From contig NZ_AP027058.1 in assembly GCF_027925025.1 (NCBI RefSeq), positions 992,001 to 1,056,000 of the forward strand: 64,000 nucleotides of DNA. Direction: 5' to 3'. The notes beneath the pieces are model-generated. The model was not told the DNA's origin, ran no database searches, and saw only the letters and a program-made list of their open reading frames with translations. The DNA is from Limnohabitans sp. MORI2. GTDB lineage: Bacteria; Pseudomonadota; Gammaproteobacteria; Burkholderiales; Burkholderiaceae_C. Of the stretch, positions 1-10,269 are shown piece after piece (the stretch's first letter is position 1; each line of letters begins with the position of its first letter). Made by a program: the position numbers and the translations under genes.

Positions 1-878
1 TGGCCTGCGGCCTTGCTTTGCGGCTGGCGCGTGGCCGACAGCACTTGCGACACCACAGCGGTTTGGCCGCTGGGGAACACTTTGACGGTGTGTCCTGGCT
101 CAATGGTGCCAGTGGCCACACGGCCCCAGAACACACGACGACCTTGGGTGGTCACGCCAGAGTCATGGAATTTTTCGACCCACTGCACGGGGAAGCTGAA
201 CGCCACATCGGTTTCAGCGGGCGTGTTGGGCAACTCTTCCAAGATGCTCAAGAGGCTTGGGCCGCTGTAGCCGCACCAGTCGGGGTGGCTTTCGACGACG
301 TTCCAGCCTTTGAGGGCCGACACAGGCACCAGCGCCGTGATGGTGATGCCAGCCTCTTGTGCGAACTTGCGTAAAGCCGCTTCGATGTTTTTGTAGGCCA
401 GTGCCGCATCGTCTACCGCGTCGAGTTTGTTGATGGCAAACACGATGGAGGGCACGCGCAGCAGGTTGACCAACAAGGAGTGACGTCGGGTTTGTGGCAG
501 CAATTCAAGCGCGGGGTTTTTCCAATCGAGTTTGATGGCATCAACCAACACCACAGCAGCATCGGCGCTAGAGGCGGCTGTCACCATATTGCGGGTGTAT
601 TGCTCGTGACCGGGCGCATCACCAATGATGAACTTGCGGGCTTCGGTGTTGAAGTAGCGGTACGCCACGTCAATCGTGATGCCTTGTTCGCGCTCGGCAG
701 ACAGGCCGTCGGTCAGCAATGCGAGGTCGGTTTCGCCCGAGCGTTGCACGCCCGCCAGGTGGTCTTGCAGCACGGCTTTGGTGTCGACCAACAGGCGGCC
801 AATCAAAGTGCTTTTGCCATCGTCCACCGAACCGCAGGTGATGAATTTCAGGGCAGAGGAGTGTTCAGAAGTTTGCAT
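1..878 (-). CDS. cysN: Sulfate adenylyltransferase subunit 1 (GTPase), partial
   Basis: This is the N-terminal 292 or so residues of CysN; the rest lies beyond the left window edge. CysN is the GTPase subunit that drives ATP sulfurylase (with CysD) to make adenylyl sulfate in the cytoplasm. The reading frame shows a translation-factor type G domain: a P-loop (GSVDDGKST) near residue 16, a switch region (REQGITIDVAYRYF), DAPGHEQYTRN and the NKLD base-recognition motif. The ATG follows the cysD stop by one base, so the two are translationally coupled. No APS kinase part can be judged because the C-terminus is missing. Confidence 0.93.
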   Translation of the reverse strand, partial: MQTSEHSSALKFITCGSVDDGKSTLIGRLLVDTKAVLQDHLAGVQRSGETDLALLTDGLSAEREQGITIDVAYRYFNTEARKFIIGDAPGHEQYTRNMVTAASSADAAVVLVDAIKLDWKNPALELLPQTRRHSLLVNLLRVPSIVFAINKLDAVDDAALAYKNIEAALRKFAQEAGITITALVPVSALKGWNVVESHPDWCGYSGPSLLSILEELPNTPAETDVAFSFPVQWVEKFHDSGVTTQGRRVFWGRVATGTIEPGHTVKVFPSGQTAVVSQVLSATRQPQSKAAG

Positions 879-879
879 A

Positions 880-1809
880 TTAAAAGTACCCGTCTTTTTT
901 GCGCTTCTCCATCGAAGCCTCAGAGGTTTTGTCATCCATGCGTGTGGCACCGCGCTCGCTCACGTCGGCAGCCAAGGTCTCGATGACGATTTGTTCGGGC
1001 GTGGCCGCATCGCTCTCGACGGGGCAGGTGCAAGTGATGTCGCCCACGGTGCGGAAACGCACGTCGCGAATCTCGACCTTCTCACCGTCTTTGGGGGGCG
1101 TGAGTTCGGTCACAGGCACCAGCAGGCCACGGCGATCCACCACTTCGCGTTTGTGTGTGTAGTAGATGGATGGCAAAGCAATGTTTTCGCGAGCGATGTA
1201 TTGCCACACGTCTAACTCGGTCCAGTTGGAGATGGGGAACACGCGGAAGTGTTCGCCGGGTTGCAACTTGTGGTTAAAGAGCGTCCACAGCTCAGGGCGC
1301 TGCGCCTTGGGCTGCCATTGGCCAAAGCTGTCGCGGTGGCTGAAGATACGTTCTTTGGCGCGGGCTTTTTCTTCGTCGCGGCGTGCGCCGCCAATGAGAG
1401 CGTCAAAGCGGAATTCTTCGATGGCCTCGAGCAAGGTGACCGATTGGTGCACGTTGCGGCTTTCGCCAGGGTGGGCCAAACGCACGGTGCCACGCTTCAA
1501 CGAGTCTTCCACGCTGCGCACGATCAACTCAGCGCCGAGTTCTTTGGCACGGAAGTCACGGAAGTCGGTGACTTCTTTGAAGTTGTGACCGGTGTCGATC
1601 ATCAACAGAGGGTAGGGCAAGCGGCCAGCGCCAAAGGCTTTTTCAGCGCACTTGAGCATGACGAGCGAATCTTTGCCGCCAGAGAACAAAAGGGTGGGGC
1701 GCTCAAAAGCAGCCGCCACTTCGCGCAAGATGAAGATGGTTTCTTCTTCCAGCGCATCCAAGTGGGTGTTGCTCAGGCTATGTAATTCTTGGTGTGTCGT
1801 CGCATTCAT
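880..1809 (-). CDS. cysD: Sulfate adenylyltransferase subunit 2
   Basis: Catalytic subunit of ATP sulfurylase, which adenylates sulfate with ATP. The 309-residue protein has the PP-loop SGGKDS near residue 44, the conserved DTGHNF segment and the C-terminal family signature ending in KKDGYF. Length is normal for the family. It is the fifth gene of a minus-strand operon and is followed after one base by cysN, its obligate partner. The start ATG at 1809 lies 15 bases after the cysH stop. Confidence 0.96.
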   Translation of the reverse strand: MNATTHQELHSLSNTHLDALEEETIFILREVAAAFERPTLLFSGGKDSLVMLKCAEKAFGAGRLPYPLLMIDTGHNFKEVTDFRDFRAKELGAELIVRSVEDSLKRGTVRLAHPGESRNVHQSVTLLEAIEEFRFDALIGGARRDEEKARAKERIFSHRDSFGQWQPKAQRPELWTLFNHKLQPGEHFRVFPISNWTELDVWQYIARENIALPSIYYTHKREVVDRRGLLVPVTELTPPKDGEKVEIRDVRFRTVGDITCTCPVESDAATPEQIVIETLAADVSERGATRMDDKTSEASMEKRKKDGYF

Positions 1810-1824
1810 ACGGATTTCTTTCTT

Positions 1825-2577
1825 TTATTTCTTCACATGCAAGCCGCACTCTTTGGCGGCCTCATCCTCCCACCACCAGCGACCCGCGCGAAACTCTTCG
1901 CCGAGACTGATGGCACGGGTGCAAGGTGCACAACCGATGCTGGGGAAAAACTGGTCGTGCAGGGGGTTGTAGTCCACGTTGTTCGTGGCGATGTAGTGCC
2001 ACACGTCACCCCAGGTCCATTTGGCCAGGGGGTTGAATTTACTCAAGTTTTTGGTGGCTACTTCGCTGTCGTCTTGCAACGGCACTTCGGCGCGTGCGGC
2101 GGATTGCTCTTGGCGCAAGCCAGTGATCCAAGCGCGCTGGCTTTTGAGAGCGCGGGCGAGGGGTTCCATCTTGCGAATGCCGCAGCACTCTTTGCGCAGC
2201 TCAATGCTTTGGTAAATCGCATCTTGGCCCTTGTGTTTCACAAACTGAATGACCGATTCGCGCACAGGGTGGTAAACCTTCACAAGCGCTTGTGAGGTAG
2301 CTTCGGTGCGCTCTAGCAAAGCCAAAGTCTCGGTGTGCAGCGCGCCGGTTTCGAGCACGAACACAGGAATGTGAAGCTGCAAGCTGTTGATGAGATGGGT
2401 GATCACCACGTCTTCTGCACCCAGGCTAGAGGCTTGGGTGAGAGGGGAGAACTCAGCCGCTGCGCGTTGCAGCAAGGCTTGGGTCTCGGCCAGTTTGGTT
2501 GCATAGTCGGTGCTCGCCTTGGCGTGCAAGGCGGTGGCCTTGGACTGACCTTGTGCAGAGAAAAGAGAACTGCTCAT
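1825..2577 (-). CDS. cysH: Adenylyl-sulfate reductase (APS reductase, CysH family)
   Basis: Reduces activated sulfate to sulfite with thioredoxin. The protein carries two cysteine pairs, ECCGIRK near residue 134 and CAPC near residue 220, plus the terminal ECGLH. The extra pairs are the hallmark of 4Fe-4S APS reductases as opposed to PAPS reductases of enterobacteria, so the substrate is probably APS. No separate cysC (APS kinase) is seen in the window, which fits. I chose the ATG at 2577; a TTG three codons upstream overlaps the DUF934 stop. Confidence 0.93.
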   Translation of the reverse strand: MSSSLFSAQGQSKATALHAKASTDYATKLAETQALLQRAAAEFSPLTQASSLGAEDVVITHLINSLQLHIPVFVLETGALHTETLALLERTEATSQALVKVYHPVRESVIQFVKHKGQDAIYQSIELRKECCGIRKMEPLARALKSQRAWITGLRQEQSAARAEVPLQDDSEVATKNLSKFNPLAKWTWGDVWHYIATNNVDYNPLHDQFFPSIGCAPCTRAISLGEEFRAGRWWWEDEAAKECGLHVKK

Positions 2578-2582
2578 GTTGT

Positions 2583-2954
2583 TCAACCCACGCGTGCAAA
2601 TTTGGGTTCTGCTGTAACAGCATCGCCTTGGTAGAAGGCTTTGTAGTGCGTCAACAGTTTTTCGCCGTGGGCGGCATCTTGGTCGTCGCGCAGCACAGCG
2701 CTTGAAAAACCACTGCGTTGCATTTGCAAGAGTTGGTCAATCAGCACATCGCCGTGTGCGCGAATGTCGCCGGTGAAACCACGGCGGCGCAGCACAAAGG
2801 CTTGGCTGAAAGCGCGGCCATCGGTGAATTTGGGAAAGTTCAAGTCGATGCGCTCCAAGCCTTCGAGGTCGAGGGTTTGCACGTCCACATCGTTGGCCAA
2901 GGCACGTGCATTGATGCCGTCGGTGGTGTGTTGGGTGATGATTTGCAGGCTCAT
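2583..2954 (-). CDS. DUF934 protein of the sulfite reductase operon
   Basis: A 123-residue cytoplasmic protein of the DUF934 family, found beside cysI in many proteobacteria and often annotated as an oxidoreductase probably involved in sulfite reduction. The segments DLEGLERIDLNFPKFTDGR and SQAFVLRRRGF are typical. No cofactor motif is visible. It sits between cysI and cysH in one operon, so a role in electron delivery to, or assembly of, the hemoprotein is an inference from position only. Confidence 0.85.
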   Translation of the reverse strand: MSLQIITQHTTDGINARALANDVDVQTLDLEGLERIDLNFPKFTDGRAFSQAFVLRRRGFTGDIRAHGDVLIDQLLQMQRSGFSSAVLRDDQDAAHGEKLLTHYKAFYQGDAVTAEPKFARVG

Positions 2955-2977
2955 AGTTATCTCGTATCTGTTGAGGC

Positions 2978-4762
2978 TTAGGCAGCGCGTGCCGTGGTGT
3001 TACGGGCTGAGTTAGCCGCGGCTTTGAACACGTCAAAGCCCACGCGGTTCAAGGTGCGTGCAAAGGTCTCGTGGGTTTCGCGCTTGTCGCGGTATACGTC
3101 CAAGATGGCTTCGATCACATCCACCACTTCGGCGGCTGCAAACGATGGGCCAACCACTTTGCCGGCTTTGGCTGGGCCGCTCAAGAACGAACCGTCTGAG
3201 CCACCCAAGGTGACTTGGTACCACTCTTGGCCGTCTTTATCCACGCCCAAGATGCCAATGTGGCCGCTGTGGTGATGGCCGCAAGAGTTGATGCAACCGC
3301 TGATGTGCAGGTCGATGTCGCCCAAGTCAAACAACTCGTCGATGTCTTGGTAACGCTCGGTAATTGCAGCGGCGATGGGTAACGAACGCGCGTTGGCCAA
3401 GGCGCAGTAGTCGCCACCTGGGCAAGCAATCATGTCGGTCAGTAAGTGCACGTTGGCGCGGGCAAAGCCAGCGGCTTTGGCAGCTTGGTACAGCTCAGCC
3501 AATTGGTCAATGCGCACCCAAGGCAGCACCAAGTTTTGGTCGTGGTTCACGCGCACCTCGCCAGAGCTGAACTTGTCAGCCAAGTCAGCCGCAGTGGCGA
3601 GTTGGTCGGCGGTGGCGTCCCCTGGTGCTTGGCCCAAGCGCTTGAACGACAGGGTGACCACGCGCAGGCCTGGGTTTTGGTGGCTGGTCACGTTTTGTTG
3701 CAACCAACGGGTGAATTCTTTGTCCGCCTTGGCTTGGGCCACCAAGGCTTGCTCGGCTTTTTCTTGGGCTTCGTCTGACACCACATCAACAGGTGGCGAC
3801 ACAAAACAGGCGCTCACGCGGTCGAGTTCAACTTGTGGGATGGTGTGGTGTGCGCCGCTTTCCAAGATGCGTTCAAACTCTTCGTTGACTTCGTCAAAGT
3901 AGCGCTGGCCTTCGGCTTTGACCAAAATTTTGATGCGGGCTTTGTAGATGTTGTCGCGGCGGCCCCAGCCGTTGTACACACGCACCACGGCTTCGAGGTA
4001 GTTGATGATTTGGTTCCATGGCAAGAACTCGCGAATCACGGTGCCGGTGATGGGCGTGCGGCCCATGCCGCCGCCCACGTAAATTTTGAAGCCCACATTG
4101 CCTTCGTCGTCACGCAGCAAGCGCAGGCCAATGTCGTGCCACTCAATCGCAGCGCGGTCTTCGGTGGCGCCCGTGATGGCGATTTTGAATTTGCGGGGCA
4201 GGTAAGCGAACTCAGGGTGCAAGGTGCTCCACTGGCGCAGGACTTCGGCGTAGGGGCGTGGGTCGACTTCTTCGTCCACCGCAATGCCAGCGCGCTCGTC
4301 GCTGGTGATGTTGCGAATGCAGTTGCCGCTGGTTTGAATGCCGTGCAAGTTGACGCTGGCCAATAGGTCCATCACATCGGCGCTTTTGTCCAAGGGGATC
4401 CAATTGAACTGCACGTTCTGGCGGGTGGTGAAGTGGCCACAGTTGGTGACCAAACTTGGGGCGTCAATGCCGCCAATCTTGTCTTGTGCGGTCTGTGCTT
4501 GCTTGAGCAGTTCGGCAGAGGGGGTGTCGTAATCGCGGGCAATTTTGGAGAGCACACGCAGCTGGGCACTGTTGAGTTCACCGTAGGGCACAGCCACGCG
4601 CAACATGGGTGCGTAGCGTTGCACGTACCAGCCGTTTTGCAAACGCAGGGGGCGGAACTCGTCGTCACCCAACTTGCCAGCTAAGTTGCGGGTGAGTTGA
4701 TCGCGGTACTGTGCAGCGCGTGCTTTGACGAACTCTGAATCGAAGGCGGTGTATTGATACAT
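2978..4762 (-). CDS. cysI: Nitrite/sulfite reductase hemoprotein, beta subunit type
   Basis: A 594-residue siroheme and 4Fe-4S reductase that takes sulfite to sulfide. Four cluster cysteines are visible: CPGGDYC near residue 445 and CINSC near residue 490, the latter followed by GHHHSGHIG. The siroheme-contacting region TSGNCIRN near residue 145 is also present. No flavoprotein subunit (CysJ) lies nearby, so a ferredoxin or the DUF934 product may supply electrons; this is inference. It is the second gene of the operon, between the TauE-like exporter and DUF934. Confidence 0.93.
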   Translation of the reverse strand: MYQYTAFDSEFVKARAAQYRDQLTRNLAGKLGDDEFRPLRLQNGWYVQRYAPMLRVAVPYGELNSAQLRVLSKIARDYDTPSAELLKQAQTAQDKIGGIDAPSLVTNCGHFTTRQNVQFNWIPLDKSADVMDLLASVNLHGIQTSGNCIRNITSDERAGIAVDEEVDPRPYAEVLRQWSTLHPEFAYLPRKFKIAITGATEDRAAIEWHDIGLRLLRDDEGNVGFKIYVGGGMGRTPITGTVIREFLPWNQIINYLEAVVRVYNGWGRRDNIYKARIKILVKAEGQRYFDEVNEEFERILESGAHHTIPQVELDRVSACFVSPPVDVVSDEAQEKAEQALVAQAKADKEFTRWLQQNVTSHQNPGLRVVTLSFKRLGQAPGDATADQLATAADLADKFSSGEVRVNHDQNLVLPWVRIDQLAELYQAAKAAGFARANVHLLTDMIACPGGDYCALANARSLPIAAAITERYQDIDELFDLGDIDLHISGCINSCGHHHSGHIGILGVDKDGQEWYQVTLGGSDGSFLSGPAKAGKVVGPSFAAAEVVDVIEAILDVYRDKRETHETFARTLNRVGFDVFKAAANSARNTTARAA

Positions 4763-4782
4763 CTAAGAACTCAAATGAAAAA

Positions 4783-5574
4783 TTAAGCGAAAACCAATTT
4801 GCTGCCAGCCCATGCCAGCAATACAGAAAGAATGGAGCGAATCACGCGTTCAGGCGTTTTGTGCATCAGGCGTGAACCCACCCAAATGCCAGGCAACGAG
4901 CCTGCGAGCAACAAACCTAACAAAGGCCAGTCGACAGAACCCAATGAAGCGTGGCCCAAGCCTGCGACCAAGGTCAGCGGCACGGCATACGCAATGTCGG
5001 CTGCCACGATGCGTGACAGTGGCAGCTGCGGGTACAGGATCATAAGCACCGTCACACCAATGGCGCCTGCGCCTACCGAGGTGAGGGTGACCAAGGTGCC
5101 GATGGCCGCGCCAAACAACACGGGCAGCGCCCAGTGGCGGGGCTGCGTGGCTTGGTGCAGGTTCTCTTCGGCCAGCACCACAGGTGCTTGTTTGCCACGA
5201 ATCACTTTGAACAACATGGCGCTCGCGGTCAGCAGCAAAGCCAAGCCGAGGGTAACGGTCATCACCTTTTGCACGGCGGGGTCAGATGGCCCCACGTTGT
5301 GCAGCACCCAAAGCGTGATGCCCGCTGCTGGAATGCTCCCCGCGCACAAAGACACGACCACACGCCAAGGCACGATGCGTTGACGCGCAAAGCTGAAGGT
5401 GCCACCTGCCTTGGTGAACGCTGCAAACAGCAAATCGGTGCCCACGGCCATGTAGGGCTTGACACCGAAGAAGAAAATCAAAATGGGCGTCATCAACGAG
5501 CCGCCGCCGACGCCTGTTAAGCCGACAACCAAGCCGACAAAGAAACCCGCGAATACGAAACCAAAATCTTGCAT
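4783..5574 (-). CDS. Sulfite exporter TauE/SafE family permease
   Basis: A 263-residue inner membrane protein with the TauE/SafE glycine pattern GLTGVGGGSLMTPILIFFFG near the N-terminus and a second repeat LTSVGAGAIGVTVLMIL. Roughly eight hydrophobic segments. It is the promoter-proximal gene of the cys operon, so it probably moves sulfite, sulfate or a related sulfur anion; direction of transport cannot be read from sequence. The 20-base gap to cysI shows no terminator. Confidence 0.88.
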   Translation of the reverse strand: MQDFGFVFAGFFVGLVVGLTGVGGGSLMTPILIFFFGVKPYMAVGTDLLFAAFTKAGGTFSFARQRIVPWRVVVSLCAGSIPAAGITLWVLHNVGPSDPAVQKVMTVTLGLALLLTASAMLFKVIRGKQAPVVLAEENLHQATQPRHWALPVLFGAAIGTLVTLTSVGAGAIGVTVLMILYPQLPLSRIVAADIAYAVPLTLVAGLGHASLGSVDWPLLGLLLAGSLPGIWVGSRLMHKTPERVIRSILSVLLAWAGSKLVFA

Positions 5575-5634
5575 GGCGTGGACTGTAGGTGTTCTTTATA
5601 CCAAAACCAACGATTTCTTAGTTGTACATATATG

Positions 5635-5649
5635 CTTATTTGGAATAAG
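5635..5649. promoter_or_regulatory. Candidate LysR-type operator for the cys operon
   Basis: A perfect 6-3-6 palindrome, CTTATT-TGG-AATAAG, lies 61 bases upstream of the first cys gene in the region divergent from icd. This matches the T-N11-A style of LysR regulators such as CysB. The assignment to CysB is inference; the rest of the 229-base gap holds only AT-rich promoter-like sequence. Confidence 0.4.
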
Positions 5650-5803
5650 GGTTTTCTGCAGGTCAGGGCCGTAAGCAAAGCGCAGGGGGAGGTGGGCTAA
5701 AGTGCCGTGGATAATGTCGGCTGTGCGTGAGCGGTTAACCGCCGCAAAACGTAAGAAAACCGTATTTCTTTAACCTTATCCCAACAAAGAATGAGACCGA
5801 GCA

Positions 5804-8035
5804 ATGGCTGCTGAAAATTCCAAAATCGTTTACACCCTGACTGATGAAGCCCCCTTGTTGGCGACGGCTTCGTTTTTGCCGATCATCCGCACGTTTGCAG
5901 CGCCTGCAGGCATTGATGTGGTGGCAAGCGATATCTCTGTGGCAGCACGTATCTTGGGTGAGTTCTCTGACATGCTGCCCGAAGCGCAGCGCGTGACGCA
6001 CAACTTGTCTGAATTGGGCAAGCTCACTTTGAAGCCCGAAGCCAACATCATCAAGCTGCCCAACATCAGCGCCTCCGTGGGCCAGTTGACAGCCGCCATC
6101 AAAGAGTTGCAAGCCAAAGGCTATGCACTGCCTGACTACCCAGAAAACCCAACAACAGACGAAGAAAAAGCCATCAAGGCCCGTTATTCCAAGTGCACCG
6201 GCTCTGCTGTAAACCCTGTGCTGCGCGAAGGTAACTCGGATCGCCGCGCTCCCCGCGCTGTGAAAGAGTTCGCTCGCAAAAACCCACACAGCATGGCTGA
6301 GTGGAGCCAAGCTTCTCGCTCGCACGTGTCACACATGCACGCTGGCGACTTCTACCACGGCGAAAAATCTCTCACGCTCGACAAAGCCCGTGACGTGAAG
6401 ATGGAGCTCATCACCAAGTCTGGCAAAACCATTGTCTTGAAGCCCAAGGTCTCCTTGCTCGATCGCGAAGTGATCGACAGCATGTTCATGAGCAAAAAAG
6501 CCTTGGTCGAGTTCTATGAAAAAGAAATCGAAGACGCACACAAAACTGGCGTGATGTTCTCTTTGCACGTCAAGGCCACCATGATGAAGGTGTCTCACCC
6601 CATCGTGTTCGGTCACTGCGTCAAGATCTTCTACAAAGAAGCGTTTGAAAAACACGCCAAGACTTTCAAAGAATTGGGTGTGAACGTCAACAACGGCATG
6701 GCCGATCTGTACAGCAAGATCACCGCATTGCCACAAAGCCAGCAAGACGAAATCAAACGTGACTTGCACGCTTGCCACGAGCACCGCCCCGAGTTGGCCA
6801 TGGTCGACTCCGCCAAAGGCATCACCAACTTCCACTCACCCAACGACGTGATCGTGGACGCTTCCATGCCCGCCATGATCCGCAATGGCGGCAAGATGTG
6901 GGGTGCAGATGGTCGCTTGAAAGACGTCAAGGCCGTGATGCCCGAATCGACTTTCGCTCGTATCTATCAGGAGATGATCAACTTCTGTAAATGGCACGGC
7001 GCGTTCGATCCCAAGACCATGGGCACCGTGCCCAACGTGGGCTTGATGGCGCAGCAAGCCGAAGAATACGGCTCACACGACAAGACCTTTGAAATTCCTG
7101 AAGACGGCGTTGCCAACATCACCGACCTCGAAACAGGCGAAGTGTTGCTGAGCCAAAATGTGGAAGAAGGCGACATCTGGCGCATGTGCCAAGTCAAAGA
7201 CGCCGCCATCCGCGACTGGGTGAAGTTGGCCGTCAACCGCGCACGCAACTCTGGCATGCCCGTGGTGTTCTGGTTGGACGCTTACCGTCCTCACGAAGCC
7301 GAATTGATCCGCAAGGTCAAGATGTACCTGCACGAGCACGACACCAATGGTTTGGACATCCAAATCATGAGCCAAGTGCGCGCCATGCGTTACACCCTCG
7401 AGCGCGTCATTCGCGGCTTGGACACCATCAGCGCCACCGGCAACATCTTGCGTGACTACCTCACCGACTTGTTCCCCATCATGGAGCTGGGCACCTCGGC
7501 CAAGATGCTCTCCATCGTGCCTTTGATGGCTGGCGGCGGCATGTACGAAACCGGCGCGGGCGGCTCTGCACCTAAGCACGTGCAACAGCTGGTGGAAGAA
7601 AACCACTTGCGTTGGGATTCTCTGGGCGAGTTCTTGGCCTTGGCTGTGTCGTTCGAAGATCTGGGCATCAAGACCAACAACGGCAAAGCCAAAGTGTTGG
7701 CGCAAACCTTGGACGCAGCGACTGGCAAATTGTTGGACACCAACAAAAACCCATCGCCCAAAACAGGTCAGCTCGACAACCGTGGCAGCCAGTTCTACTT
7801 GGCCATGTACTGGGCCCAAGAGTTGGCCGCGCAAACCGAAGACAAAGACTTGGCTGCCAAGTTCGCGCCTTTGGCCAAAACGCTCACCGACAACGAGAAG
7901 AAGATCGTGGACGAGCTCAACAGCGTGCAAGGCAAGCCTGTTGACATCGGCGGCTACTACATGCCTGATCCTAAGAAACTCGAAACTGTGATGCGCCCCA
8001 GCGCCACATTGAACGCAGCTTTGGCCAGCGTTTAA
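5804..8035 (+). CDS. icd: Monomeric NADP-dependent isocitrate dehydrogenase
   Basis: A 743-residue enzyme of the large single-subunit IDH family, which converts isocitrate to 2-oxoglutarate in the TCA cycle with NADP. Family hallmarks include [18 protein letters not shown] at the start, [20 protein letters not shown] near residue 130, and [15 protein letters not shown] near 490. Length is typical (about 740). It is a different family from the dimeric E. coli enzyme. The gene stands alone, divergent from the cys operon, and ends at a strong terminator. Confidence 0.97.
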   Translation: MAAENSKIVYTLTDEAPLLATASFLPIIRTFAAPAGIDVVASDISVAARILGEFSDMLPEAQRVTHNLSELGKLTLKPEANIIKLPNISASVGQLTAAIKELQAKGYALPDYPENPTTDEEKAIKARYSKCTGSAVNPVLREGNSDRRAPRAVKEFARKNPHSMAEWSQASRSHVSHMHAGDFYHGEKSLTLDKARDVKMELITKSGKTIVLKPKVSLLDREVIDSMFMSKKALVEFYEKEIEDAHKTGVMFSLHVKATMMKVSHPIVFGHCVKIFYKEAFEKHAKTFKELGVNVNNGMADLYSKITALPQSQQDEIKRDLHACHEHRPELAMVDSAKGITNFHSPNDVIVDASMPAMIRNGGKMWGADGRLKDVKAVMPESTFARIYQEMINFCKWHGAFDPKTMGTVPNVGLMAQQAEEYGSHDKTFEIPEDGVANITDLETGEVLLSQNVEEGDIWRMCQVKDAAIRDWVKLAVNRARNSGMPVVFWLDAYRPHEAELIRKVKMYLHEHDTNGLDIQIMSQVRAMRYTLERVIRGLDTISATGNILRDYLTDLFPIMELGTSAKMLSIVPLMAGGGMYETGAGGSAPKHVQQLVEENHLRWDSLGEFLALAVSFEDLGIKTNNGKAKVLAQTLDAATGKLLDTNKNPSPKTGQLDNRGSQFYLAMYWAQELAAQTEDKDLAAKFAPLAKTLTDNEKKIVDELNSVQGKPVDIGGYYMPDPKKLETVMRPSATLNAALASV

Positions 8036-8056
8036 ATTTCAGATCTTAGATCTCAT

Positions 8057-8089
8057 AAAAAACCCCAAGCCGCAAGGCTTGGGGTTTTT
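8057..8089. terminator. Intrinsic terminator between icd and pobA
   Basis: ACCCCAAGCC and GGCTTGGGGT form a 10-bp GC-rich stem around a GCAA loop, flanked by A and T runs on the two sides. It can serve both converging genes, icd and pobA. Confidence 0.93.
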
Positions 8090-8112
8090 GTTTGGTGCGA
8101 ACTGTTTGTGTT

Positions 8113-9318
<1,206 letters not shown>

Positions 9319-9398
9319 TCATACCGAAACTCGAAAGATACGCGCTTTTGCGCTCATGAAAAAGAGCAGAAGCACGCAAATACTTGTACATTTCGAAC

Positions 9399-10250
9399 AT
9401 GGTTAAACGACGTTCCAACATCCAGTCTTACAGTTTGTTTGGTGAGTCCAAACATTTGCCAGATGTGCTTCACTGCGAAACCATCGCAGACCGTTCCGTT
9501 TTGCACGATTGGGAACTGGCACCGCATCGGCATGCACGTTTGCATCAGGTGTTGTTGGTGCAGGCGGGCGGAGGTGAGGTGCAGTTGGACGATGCCACGT
9601 TCAACCTCTCGGCGGGGGCGTTGGTCAATATCCCACCGGGGCATGTGCATGCGTTTCGATTTGAGCGGGGCACCCAGGGCTGGGTGAGTACATTTGCCGA
9701 TGAGCTGTTGGATGATTTGTTCAACCGTGTTGGCGATGTCCGGCGAGACTTGGCGCAGGCATGTGTGATTGAGGCCGACCCTCGTATGGCATGGGTGGTG
9801 GCACACATTTGGGCTGAGTTCTCGGCGCAAAACAAAGCGCGTGCATTGGTGTTGCGAGGCTTGAGTGCCAGTTTGTTAGGTTGGGTCGCACGCCAAGTGG
9901 GGCAAGGTGCATTGAATGCGACTTCACCGACTGATTCCAACTTGGTGCAGCGCTTTGTGGCGTTGATGGATGCCCATTTTTTAGAGCATTGGCAAGTCAG
10001 CGACTACGCCAAAGCCTTGTCCATATCACCCACGCACTTGAGTCGTTTGGCGCGAGCTGCCTCTGGGCAATCGGCGTTACGCATGATTGAAGCGCGCATC
10101 ATGCGCGAAGCTCGACGCAATTTGGCCTATACCCATTTGAGTATCTCCACCATTGCTTACAGCTTGGGCTATGCCGATCCAGCCTATTTCACGCGTGTGT
10201 TCAAGCGTGATGCAGGGGTATCGCCCAAAGAGTTCAGAGAAAAAATTTAA
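9399..10250 (+). CDS. pobR: AraC-family regulator, PobR type
   Basis: A 283-residue regulator with an N-terminal cupin-like ligand domain (HRHARLHQVLLV and PPGHVHAFRF) and a C-terminal AraC double helix-turn-helix, ending in SLGYADPAYFTRVFKRDAG. The ATG at 9399 is used; a TTG five codons upstream is in frame. The divergent arrangement with pobA over a 113-base shared promoter region is the classical layout for an activator of 4-hydroxybenzoate hydroxylase. Ligand identity is inferred from context. Confidence 0.88.
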   Translation: MVKRRSNIQSYSLFGESKHLPDVLHCETIADRSVLHDWELAPHRHARLHQVLLVQAGGGEVQLDDATFNLSAGALVNIPPGHVHAFRFERGTQGWVSTFADELLDDLFNRVGDVRRDLAQACVIEADPRMAWVVAHIWAEFSAQNKARALVLRGLSASLLGWVARQVGQGALNATSPTDSNLVQRFVALMDAHFLEHWQVSDYAKALSISPTHLSRLARAASGQSALRMIEARIMREARRNLAYTHLSISTIAYSLGYADPAYFTRVFKRDAGVSPKEFREKI

Positions 10251-10269
10251 ATGTTTCAGCTCACCGAAT

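Noticed and set aside
7073..7930. Open frame of about 285 codons antisense to icd
   Set aside because: His/Val-rich, low-complexity translation typical of the opposite strand of a conserved gene; icd itself is certain.
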